Of a DNA stretch of 64,000 nucleotides, positions 45,388 to 52,096 are shown one piece after another. Each line of letters begins with the position of its first letter. Positions within the stretch are counted from its first letter, which is position 1. Below the pieces are notes generated by a model. The model was given only the letters and a program-made list of their open reading frames with translations. It made no database searches and was not told where the DNA came from. The stretch comes from Pseudomonas oryzihabitans (lineage in GTDB: Bacteria > Pseudomonadota > Gammaproteobacteria > Pseudomonadales > Pseudomonadaceae): contig NZ_CP013987.1 of assembly GCF_001518815.1 (NCBI RefSeq), forward strand, positions 1,033,001 through 1,097,000, given 5' to 3'. The position numbers and the translations under genes are program-made.

Positions 45388-47031
45388 ATGAAACGCCTGC
45401 CACCTGCGCCACCCGCGCGGATGCTCGTCCTGTCCCTGTCCATCGCCTTTCTCGCCGGCTGTGCCCATGAGGCGAGCAAGCCGGAAACCTCGACCTGGAG
45501 TTGGCGCGACGCCAGCAATGCCCGCGCAGTACCGCCGGACCAGGCCTATCCCGAGCTGTTCGCCGCGGTGCAGCAGGGCAAGCTGTTCACCGACCAGAAG
45601 CACTTCGTCGATGCACTGCCCAAGCGCAACCCGGCCGACATTCGCCAGGACTACCTGAGCCAGCGCGACAAGCCCGGCTTCGACCTCAAGGCCTTCGTCA
45701 GCGCCAATTTCGAAGAATCCGCTCCGATCAAGGCGGCACCACCCAAGCCTGGCGCCGACCTGCCCACCCACATCAAGGATCTCTGGCCGGTACTGACCCG
45801 CCACTATGAAGAAGTACCGGCCTACAGCAGCCTGCTGCCGTTGCCCAAACCCTATGTGGTACCGGGCGGACGCTTCCGTGAGGTCTACTACTGGGATTCC
45901 TACTTCACCATGCTGGGTCTGGCCAAGGACGGACGCACCGACCTGGTCCGCGACATGGTGGACAATTTCGCCCATGAGATCGACGTCTACGGCCATATCC
46001 CCAATGGCAACCGCAGCTACTACCTGAGTCGCTCGCAGCCACCGTTCTTCGCCTACATGGTCGACCTGCAGGCCAGCCTGGAAGGCGACTCGGCCTATCG
46101 TCGCTACCTGCCGCAGCTGCAGAAGGAATACGCCTACTGGATGGCGGGCGCCGAAGGCCTGCAAGCGGGCCAGGCCAATGCCCATGTGGTCAAGCTGGCC
46201 GATGGCACCCTGCTCAATCGCTACTGGGATGCCCGCGACACGCCGCGTCAGGAGTCCTATCTGGAAGACCTGGCCACCGCCGGCCAGGCCAAGGGCCGTC
46301 CGGCCGGCGAGGTCTATCGCGACCTGCGCGCCGGCGCCGAGAGCGGCTGGGATTTCTCCTCGCGCTGGCTCGGTGATGGCAAGACCCTGGCCACCATCCG
46401 CACCACCTCCATCGCTCCGGTGGACCTCAACAGCCTGCTCTATCATCTGGAACAGACCATCGCCAAGGCCTGTGAGAAGACCGGTGAGGCCAGTTGCGTC
46501 CAGGCCTACAGTCAGAAGGCCAAGACCCGCCAGCAGGCCATCGACCGCTACCTGTGGAATCCGGCCGGTTACTACACCGACTTCGATTGGCAGGCCAAGC
46601 GTCGTACCGACAAGGTCACCGCCGCCGCGCTGTTCCCGCTGTACACCGGGCTCGCCAGCCAGAGCAGTGCCGACCAGACCGCCGCGACGGTGGCCAACCA
46701 GCTGTTGCGTCCCGGCGGCATCGCCACCACGACCGTCAAGACCGGCCAGCAGTGGGACGAACCCAATGGCTGGGCACCGCTGCAATGGGTGGCCGTGGAT
46801 GGCCTGCGCCGCTACAAGCAGGACAAGCTCGCCGAGGACATCGGCACCCGCTTCCTGACCCAGGTGCAGAATCTCTACGCCCGCGAGCAGAAGCTGGTGG
46901 AGAAATACGACCTTACCGGCGGCCAGGGCGGTGGTGGCGGCGAGTACGAGCTGCAGGACGGCTTTGGCTGGACCAATGGCGTTACGCTCAAGCTGCTCGA
47001 ACTCTACAAAGCGCAACCCGGCACGAAATAA
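45388..47031 (+). CDS. treA: Trehalase (GH37), predicted lipoprotein
   Basis: A 547-residue glycoside hydrolase family 37 enzyme that splits trehalose into two glucose units. Signature 1 ([20 protein letters not shown]) and signature 2 ([13 protein letters not shown]) are intact. The N-terminus carries a lipobox (FLAGC, Cys25), so it is predicted to be a membrane-anchored periplasmic lipoprotein rather than a free periplasmic protein. AAGGAG precedes the ATG at 45388. A strong intrinsic terminator follows 9 bases after the stop, so it is a single-gene unit. Role: use of external trehalose as carbon source. Confidence 0.94.
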   Translation: MKRLPPAPPARMLVLSLSIAFLAGCAHEASKPETSTWSWRDASNARAVPPDQAYPELFAAVQQGKLFTDQKHFVDALPKRNPADIRQDYLSQRDKPGFDLKAFVSANFEESAPIKAAPPKPGADLPTHIKDLWPVLTRHYEEVPAYSSLLPLPKPYVVPGGRFREVYYWDSYFTMLGLAKDGRTDLVRDMVDNFAHEIDVYGHIPNGNRSYYLSRSQPPFFAYMVDLQASLEGDSAYRRYLPQLQKEYAYWMAGAEGLQAGQANAHVVKLADGTLLNRYWDARDTPRQESYLEDLATAGQAKGRPAGEVYRDLRAGAESGWDFSSRWLGDGKTLATIRTTSIAPVDLNSLLYHLEQTIAKACEKTGEASCVQAYSQKAKTRQQAIDRYLWNPAGYYTDFDWQAKRRTDKVTAAALFPLYTGLASQSSADQTAATVANQLLRPGGIATTTVKTGQQWDEPNGWAPLQWVAVDGLRRYKQDKLAEDIGTRFLTQVQNLYAREQKLVEKYDLTGGQGGGGGEYELQDGFGWTNGVTLKLLELYKAQPGTK

Positions 47032-47040
47032 GGCCAAAGA

Positions 47041-47066
47041 AAAGGTCCGCCACGGCGGACCTTTTT
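47041..47066 (+). terminator. Intrinsic terminator of treA
   Basis: AAAGGTCCGC-CACG-GCGGACCTTTTT: a ten-base stem with a tetraloop and a run of five T, directly after the trehalase stop codon. Confidence 0.9.
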
Positions 47067-47080
47067 CATGATGTGAAACC

Positions 47081-47173
47081 CGTAGGGTGGGCTGAGACAA
47101 TCCCATCGTTGAAGCCCAACGTCTCAGTTAATGGTGACAACGTTGGGCTTCGCTGCGCTCAACCCAACCTACG
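47081..47173. repeat. Single GTTGGG/CCCAAC palindromic repeat
   Basis: Bounded by CGTAGGGTGGG and CCCAACCTACG, with internal AAGCCCAACG and CGTTGGGCTT. It is related to the units in the array at 12292-12690 but arranged as one element. Confidence 0.7.
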
Positions 47174-47185
47174 GGCCACCATTCA

Positions 47186-47206
47186 CCCTCTCCCTCCGGG
47201 AGAGGG
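47186..47206. repeat. CCCTCTCCC palindromic repeat
   Basis: CCCTCTCCC-TCC-GGGAGAGGG, a perfect nine-base inverted repeat. A related element is at 6660-6687. Confidence 0.6.
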
Positions 47207-47258
47207 CTGGGGTGAGGGCAAATCCAACTCCAGATCCATCAGACGGCATACTACGGCG

Positions 47259-47363
47259 TCACAGCGGATCCACGGGCGGCGCATCGTCTTCGTCCGCCGG
47301 CAGCTCCGCAGGATGCAGCCCTTCCGGATCTTCATCCTCGGGCAGCGGCAGGATGGCGTTCAT
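47259..47363 (-). CDS. Very small acidic hypothetical protein, 34 aa
   Basis: A 34-residue frame beginning MNAILPLPEDEDPEG and ending DDAPPVDPL, strongly acidic and Pro-rich. Its ATG overlaps the stop of the upstream 50-residue acidic ORF in TGATG, the usual sign of translational coupling. It has no recognisable family and could be spurious, but the overlap and shared composition argue for a two-gene unit. Confidence 0.4.
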   Translation of the reverse strand: MNAILPLPEDEDPEGLHPAELPADEDDAPPVDPL

Positions 47364-47515
47364 CAGCTGTACTCCGGATCGCGCGGATTCTTTTGCGGCA
47401 GGCGCTCTTCCACCGGCCGGTCTTCCGGGTCATCGCCCACGGGCTCTTCGGGATCGGGCGCGATGTCCGGATCGATGTCCAGGTCGTCGGGGTTTTCCTT
47501 GATCTGATCGTTCAT
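47363..47515 (-). CDS. Small acidic hypothetical protein, 50 aa
   Basis: A 50-residue Asp/Glu/Pro-rich protein (MNDQIKENPDDLDIDPDIA at the start), likely disordered. GGAGGCCGC precedes the ATG, a clear ribosome binding site. It lies downstream of the ABC exporter on the same strand (65-base gap) and overlaps a second acidic mini-ORF. Function unknown. Confidence 0.6.
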   Translation of the reverse strand: MNDQIKENPDDLDIDPDIAPDPEEPVGDDPEDRPVEERLPQKNPRDPEYS

Positions 47516-47579
47516 GCGGCCTCCGCGAGTGGTTGTTAAGGTTGGGCAGAGCGCCCTGCGCGAAGTTCGCCACCGGCGA

Positions 47580-49391
47580 TCAACGATACCCTCGGGCTTG
47601 CAGATCGAACAGCTGGGCATAGCGGCCGCCGCTGGCCAGCAATTGGTCATGATCGCCGCGTTCGCGGATCTCGCCGCCCTCCAGCACCAGGATCTGATCG
47701 GCGTTGCGCACGCTGGAGAAGCGGTGCGAGATCAGCAGGGTCATGCGCTGCTGCGCCTGGGCCCGAAAACGCTCGAAGATCACTGCCTCGGCCGCGGCGT
47801 CCAGGGCGGCGGTGGGTTCGTCCAGCACCAGGATGTCGGCGTCTTCACGCATATAGGCCCGCGACAGGGCGATCTTCTGCCATTGCCCGCCAGACAGTTC
47901 CTGGCCACCGAGAAACCAGCGACCCAGCTGTGTCCCGTATCCCTCGCGCAAACCGGCGATGACGTCGTCGGCCAGGCCCTGTTCGGCCGCCTTGCGCCAG
48001 CGCGCTTCGTCAGCGAAGGCGGCGGTGTCGCCGACCCCCAGGTTCTCGCCCGCAGTGAGCTGGTAGCGGATGAAGTCCTGGAAGATGACCCCGATGCGTC
48101 GGTGCAGGGCCGCTGGCTGCCACTCCTGCAGATCGCTGCCATCGAGCAGGATGCGCCCTTTGGTAGGGGCATGCAGGCGGGTAAGCAGCTTGATCAGAGT
48201 GGTCTTGCCGGAGCCGTTGGCGCCTACCAGGGCCAGGCTCTGGCCCGGTGCCAGATGAAAGCTGATGTCCTCTAGCGTCGTCGCGGTCGCGCCTGGATAG
48301 GTAAAGCCGACCCCTTCGAATCTCAGCCCGTCGCCAGGATGGCTCCCCACCGTCAGGCTGCCGCCCTCGGCGCTGGTTGGCTGGCCGAGATAGTCATAAA
48401 GATTGCTCAGGTAGAGGCTGTCTTCATAGAGACCGCCAAGGGCGGTAAGGCTCGCGCTGACCGCCGCCTGGCCCTGGCGGAACAGCGTCAGATAGAGGGT
48501 CATCTGGCCCAGGCTCAGGCGACCCCGCACGGTATCGAGCACCACCCAGGCGTAGGCGGCATAGAAGGCGAGGGTGCCGAGGAGGCCAAAGACGAAACCC
48601 CAACCGTCGCGTCTCAGGGTGAGGCGGCGATCCTCGGCATAGAGTTTGGCGAAGGTGGTGCGGTAGCGCTCCAACAGCAGCGGCGCCAGGCCGAACAGCT
48701 TGACCTCCTTGATGTAGGCCTCATGGGAAAGCAGGGTTTCCAGGTAGGTCTGGCGACGGGTCTCGGGCGCGCGCCGGCTGAAGAGACGAAAGGCATCACC
48801 GGAAAAGCGCGCCTCGGCCAGAAACACCGGAAGGGCACCCACCACCAGCAGCAGTAGCGCCCAAGGCGAGAAATGCACCAGCAGCACGGCGAAGCTGACC
48901 AGGGAGATGAGGTTCTGCAATAGGGTCAGGGACTTGGTCACCAGCGCCAGCGGCCTTACCGACGCCTCGCGCCGGGCCCGCACCAGCTTGTCGTAGAAGT
49001 CGGCGTCCTCGAATTGCGCTAGCGACAGGGTCTGGGCCTTTTCCAGTATCAGCAGGTTCACCGTCTGCCCCAGGCGTACCCGCAGCAGCGATTGCTGCAC
49101 CGACAGCAGACGCTGGGCACCGGCCAGGGCTGCCAGGACCCCGGCTTCCGCCAGCACGAACTTCAGCACTGGCCACAGAGGGGCCTGACCCTGCTCGGCA
49201 TGTAGCTGCATGGCTGCCACCACGGCATCGACGATACGCTGCCCGAGCCAGGCGGCCAGGGCCGGCAGCAGGCCGGCGACCAGAGTCGCCAGGACCAGGC
49301 CGACCAGCAGCGCGGGCGAGGTGCTCCAGACCAGGCCGGCAGCACGGCGCATCTGCAATTGCACGATAGCGAAGGAGGTAGAGAGGGCCAT
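47580..49391 (-). CDS. ABC transporter, fused permease and ATPase
   Basis: A 603-residue half-transporter that should work as a dimer. About six membrane segments occupy residues 20-310. The ATPase follows with Walker A GANGSGKTT, signature LSGGQWQKIALSRAY, Walker B ILVLDEPTAALDA and switch His in LISHR. It resembles bacterial exporters of the MsbA/LapB type or peptide/antibiotic-export class; the first loop lacks the C39 peptidase found in bacteriocin exporters. It is divergent from the small-RNA array, whose first unit begins about 60 bases from its start codon. Substrate unknown. Confidence 0.88.
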   Translation of the reverse strand: MALSTSFAIVQLQMRRAAGLVWSTSPALLVGLVLATLVAGLLPALAAWLGQRIVDAVVAAMQLHAEQGQAPLWPVLKFVLAEAGVLAALAGAQRLLSVQQSLLRVRLGQTVNLLILEKAQTLSLAQFEDADFYDKLVRARREASVRPLALVTKSLTLLQNLISLVSFAVLLVHFSPWALLLLVVGALPVFLAEARFSGDAFRLFSRRAPETRRQTYLETLLSHEAYIKEVKLFGLAPLLLERYRTTFAKLYAEDRRLTLRRDGWGFVFGLLGTLAFYAAYAWVVLDTVRGRLSLGQMTLYLTLFRQGQAAVSASLTALGGLYEDSLYLSNLYDYLGQPTSAEGGSLTVGSHPGDGLRFEGVGFTYPGATATTLEDISFHLAPGQSLALVGANGSGKTTLIKLLTRLHAPTKGRILLDGSDLQEWQPAALHRRIGVIFQDFIRYQLTAGENLGVGDTAAFADEARWRKAAEQGLADDVIAGLREGYGTQLGRWFLGGQELSGGQWQKIALSRAYMREDADILVLDEPTAALDAAAEAVIFERFRAQAQQRMTLLISHRFSSVRNADQILVLEGGEIRERGDHDQLLASGGRYAQLFDLQARGYR

Positions 49392-49451
49392 GAGAGATCT
49401 TCGGCTGGAATCAGCATTAGTCGAAACGACGGTCGCGGTGTTCCCGGGGGT

Positions 49452-49470
49452 ATGGCAAAAGGCTTACACG
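49452..49470 (+). promoter_or_regulatory. Candidate GacA upstream element (first unit; repeated in all five)
   Basis: Position -70 relative to the sRNA start holds ATGGCAAAAGG followed by CTTACA, the exact right half of the GacA consensus TGTAAG-N6-CTTACA. The left half is poorly kept. The same element recurs at about 49680, 49909, 50138 and 50366, always the same distance from the sRNA. Confidence 0.5.
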
Positions 49471-49524
49471 GCGTGGTGTCACCTGGCCATGTTGCGGTCC
49501 CGGCAGGCTGCGTAATCTACACCC

Positions 49525-49637
49525 ATCAGCCGCGCAGGATGCGCAGCCCTGAGGTCACGGATGAAGACCAGGCCAGGATGGCGCCTGACAGGACGTTGGG
49601 ATGGTCGCAACAAACAACCCGCTTCGGCGGGTTTTTT
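49525..49637 (+). ncRNA. RsmX/Y/Z-like regulatory RNA, copy 1
   Basis: A predicted ~113-nt RNA that would bind and sequester RsmA/CsrA. A -10-like TAATCT (49513-49518) sits 12 bases before the inferred start. Five GGA motifs follow in order: GCGC-AGGAT-GCGC (hairpin loop), CACGGATG, GCC-AGGAT-GGC (hairpin loop), ACAGGACG and TTGGGATGG. It ends in CCCGC-TTCG-GCGGG and six T (49618-49637). Size, repeated loop-borne GGA and the terminator fit the RsmX/RsmY/RsmZ group. The 5' end is inferred. Confidence 0.78.
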
Positions 49638-49752
49638 GTTGCCTGGGATTCAGGGCCGAGCAGGGGTGCTGGCGAAGGGATGGCAAAAGGCTTACACGGT
49701 GTGGTGTCACCTGGCCATGTTGCGGTCCCGGCAGGCTGCGTAATCTACACCC

Positions 49753-49866
49753 CATCAGCCGCGCAGGATGCGCAGCCCTGAGGTCACGGATGAAGACCAG
49801 GCCAGGATGGCGCCTGACAGGATGTTGGGATGGTCGCAACAAACAACCCGCTTCGGCGGGTTTTTT
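49753..49866 (+). ncRNA. RsmX/Y/Z-like regulatory RNA, copy 2
   Basis: Same plan as copy 1, with TAATCT at 49741-49746, five GGA motifs and terminator ending at 49866. One extra C lies near the inferred start, and the fourth motif reads AGGATG instead of AGGACG, which keeps the GGA core. Confidence 0.78.
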
Positions 49867-49981
49867 GTTGCCTGGGATTCAGGGCCGAGCAGGGGTGCTG
49901 GCGAAGGTATGGCAAAAGGCTTACACGGCGTGGTGTCACCTGGCCATGTTGCGAGCCCGGCAGGCTGCGTAATCTACACCC

Positions 49982-50095
49982 CATCAGCCGCGCAGGATGC
50001 GCAGCCCTGAGGTCACGGATGAAGACCAGGCCAGGATGGCGCCTGACAGGACGTTGGGATGGTCGCAACAAACAACCCGCTTCGGCGGGTTTTTT
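49982..50095 (+). ncRNA. RsmX/Y/Z-like regulatory RNA, copy 3
   Basis: TAATCT at 49970-49975, five GGA motifs as in copy 1 (fourth is AGGACG), terminator T-run at 50090-50095. The segment before the -10 box reads CGAGCCCGG in place of CGGTCCCGG. Confidence 0.78.
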
Positions 50096-50210
50096 GTTGC
50101 CTGGGATTCAGGGCCGAGCAGGGGTGCTGGCGAAGGTATGGCAAAAGGCTTACACGGTGTGGTGTCACCTGGCCATGTTGCGAGCCCGGCAGGCTGCGTA
50201 ATCTACCTAC

Positions 50211-50323
50211 ATCAGCGGCGCAGGATGCGCAGCCCTGAGGTCACGGATGAAGACCAGGCCAGGATGGCGCCTGACAGGACGTTGGGATGGTCGCAACAAA
50301 CAACCCGCTTCGGCGGGTTTTTT
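50211..50323 (+). ncRNA. RsmX/Y/Z-like regulatory RNA, copy 4
   Basis: TAATCT at 50199-50204 and terminator T-run at 50318-50323. This is the most divergent 5' end: CTACATCAGCGGCGCAGG replaces the usual CCCATCAGCCGCGCAGG, but the first GGA hairpin (GCGC-AGGAT-GCGC) and the other four motifs are intact. Confidence 0.77.
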
Positions 50324-50438
50324 GTTGCCTGGGATTCAGGGCCGAGCAGGGGTGCTGGCTGAGGTATGGCAAAAGGCTTACACGGTGTGGTGTCACCTGG
50401 CCATGTTGCGATCCCGGCAGGCTGCGTAATCTACACCC

Positions 50439-50551
50439 ATCAGCCGCGCAGGATGCGCAGCCCTGAGGTCACGGATGAAGACCAGGCCAGGATGGCGCCT
50501 GACAGGATGTTGGGATGGTCGCAACAAACAACCCGCTTCGGCGGGTTTTTT
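50439..50551 (+). ncRNA. RsmX/Y/Z-like regulatory RNA, copy 5
   Basis: TAATCT at 50427-50432, five GGA motifs (fourth is AGGATG), terminator T-run at 50546-50551. Its terminator lies ten bases from the end of the convergent diguanylate cyclase gene and may serve both directions. Confidence 0.78.
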
Positions 50552-50560
50552 GTTTGGGCG

Positions 50561-51976
50561 TCATTCTGCCTTGGAGTCCGATTCCAGTACGGATGCCGCG
50601 GCGATCCGGTTGCGGCCGGCGCCCTTGGCGGCATAGAGCGCCTGATCGGCGCTTTCGGTCAGACGATAGGCATCCATGCCGGCAGCATAGGTGACCAAGC
50701 CGACACTGAGGGTGATGGGGCGGCGCGACCAGGCATGGTTGGCAACCGCCGCACGACAGCGCTCGGCCACCAGCTGGGCCGCGTTGCTGTCAGCGCCCGG
50801 CAGCAAGATGGCGAATTCTTCGCCGCCATAGCGGAAGCAGGCGTCATTGTCGCGGCAGCTCTGCGACAGCAGCCGGCTGACTGCCTGCAGGGCGACATCG
50901 CCGGCCTGATGGCCAAAGGCGTCGTTATAGGCCTTGAAGTGATCGACATCGATCAGCAGCATGGACAGCGGCGTGCCCTGTTCTTCGGCGCGCCGCAGAT
51001 GCTCCGCCAGGCGCAGGTCGAAGGCGCGTCTGTTGTACAGGCCGGTCAGGGCGTCGGTGACACTGCGTTGTTCGGCGGCCTGCATCATGTCCAGCAGTTG
51101 GCGCTGCGAGGCCTCCAGCATGTGCTGCTGCTCGATATGCTCGGTGACATCCACCGACAGCCCCGCCAAGGCGATGCCCTGGCGGGTGACCAGGGGAAAC
51201 TTGTAGGACTGCCAGAAGATGCGTCGTCCATCGTGGGTGGTCATGCGCTCGACGAGACGGCTCGGCTTGAGCTCGTTCATGACCTGCTCGTCGCTTTGAC
51301 GAAAGCGCAGCGCCGCGTCCGGCCAGATGACGAAATCGTCCTTGCCGATGATCTCCTCACGGGTCAGCCCCAGCTGTTGCAGAAAGGGCTCGTTGACGTA
51401 GGAATAGCGCCAGTCGCGGTCCTTGATATAGGCGACGAAGGGACCGTTGTTCATGAAGGCGGAAAAGTTGATGTCCAGCTCTTCCAGTTGGCGCAGGGTG
51501 TCGCGCTGCTGCAAGAGGATCGTGACCTGCCGTGCCAGGCGTTGCAGGTTGTCGATCTGGGCGGTTTCGAAGCGGCGGACCCGATCGTCCATCACGCAGA
51601 GCGTACCGAGCGCGACGCCGTGTCGATCGAGCAGGGGGATGCCCAGGTAGGCACACATCCCTTCCAGGCCTGGTGCGGCTCTGAGGTGAGCCACGCGCGG
51701 ATCCCTTTGCAGGTCTTCCACCATGAAAGGCTGTCGCGGGGTGCGGATCGCCAGATGACACAGTGACGAGTCGACCGGGACCTCGTCCACTCTCAGGCCC
51801 TGGCAGGCCTTGAACCAGAGTCGATGACGATCGGCCAGGGTGATGAAGGCCACCGGCGCGCGGGTCAGTTGGCAGGCCAGGACGACGATGTCCTCGTAGG
51901 CGGCCTCGACCCCACTATCGAGAATCTGCAGCTCGCTCAGGGCGTGGAGACGCTGGGCGTCATCGGAGGCAGTCAT
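50561..51976 (-). CDS. GAF-PAS-GGDEF diguanylate cyclase
   Basis: A 471-residue cytoplasmic enzyme that should make cyclic di-GMP from two GTP. A GAF domain spans about residues 10-160 (LSELQILDSGVEAAYEDIV at its front). A PAS domain follows (about 170-295; FMNNGPFVAYIKDRDWRY) and then the cyclase (about 310-465). The active site reads YGGEEF, an active variant, and an RxxD inhibitory site (RDND) lies just before it, so feedback inhibition by product is likely. I use the ATG at 51974-51976; another in-frame ATG lies 12 codons upstream. It converges on the small-RNA array, of interest because RsmA often controls such genes. Confidence 0.9.
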   Translation of the reverse strand: MTASDDAQRLHALSELQILDSGVEAAYEDIVVLACQLTRAPVAFITLADRHRLWFKACQGLRVDEVPVDSSLCHLAIRTPRQPFMVEDLQRDPRVAHLRAAPGLEGMCAYLGIPLLDRHGVALGTLCVMDDRVRRFETAQIDNLQRLARQVTILLQQRDTLRQLEELDINFSAFMNNGPFVAYIKDRDWRYSYVNEPFLQQLGLTREEIIGKDDFVIWPDAALRFRQSDEQVMNELKPSRLVERMTTHDGRRIFWQSYKFPLVTRQGIALAGLSVDVTEHIEQQHMLEASQRQLLDMMQAAEQRSVTDALTGLYNRRAFDLRLAEHLRRAEEQGTPLSMLLIDVDHFKAYNDAFGHQAGDVALQAVSRLLSQSCRDNDACFRYGGEEFAILLPGADSNAAQLVAERCRAAVANHAWSRRPITLSVGLVTYAAGMDAYRLTESADQALYAAKGAGRNRIAAASVLESDSKAE

Positions 51977-52059
51977 GCGGGCTCTTGAATGCAGTGTCTC
52001 AGGCTTGAGCATAGTATCCAGCACGGCGGAGGAAAACCGTGGCCGTTGCGCAAGTGACC

Positions 52060-52085
52060 GAGGTGCCGGCCGGAGCCGGCACCTC
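52060..52085 (-). terminator. Candidate terminator of the GH63-type gene
   Basis: GAGGTGCCGGC-CGGA-GCCGGCACCTC, an 11-base perfect stem lying 12 bases beyond the stop on the minus strand. It has no U-run, so strength is uncertain. Confidence 0.5.
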
Positions 52086-52096
52086 AAGCGACCACT

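Larger units (their letters stand above)
49449..50551 (+). repeat. Five-unit tandem array of ~229-bp sRNA-bearing repeats
   Basis: Units start at the ATGGCAAAAGG motif at 49452, 49680, 49909, 50138 and 50366 (spacing 228, 229, 229, 228); the last is cut off just after its terminator. Units are almost identical, differing by scattered single bases (for example CGGTCC/CGAGCC/CGATCC before the -10 box, GGACG/GGATG in the fourth GGA motif). Each carries a CTTACA element, a promoter-like segment, a roughly 113-base transcribed segment and an intrinsic terminator. Short open frames inside cross the terminators and have no ribosome binding sites, so I read the array as noncoding. Confidence 0.95.

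Noticed and set aside
49452-49520. Sigma-54 promoter (TGGCC...TTGC) in each array unit
   Set aside because: The GG and GC doublets are seven rather than ten bases apart, so they cannot serve as a -24/-12 promoter.
49542-50429. Repeated ~60-120-codon open frames across the tandem array (for example reading MKTRPGWRLTG or MLRPSQ)
   Set aside because: They run through the hairpin terminators, have no ribosome binding sites and exist only because the DNA unit is repeated; the sRNA interpretation explains the conserved bases better.
49449-50551. CRISPR array
   Set aside because: The units are ~229 bp with no short repeat/unique spacer pattern, and no cas genes are present.
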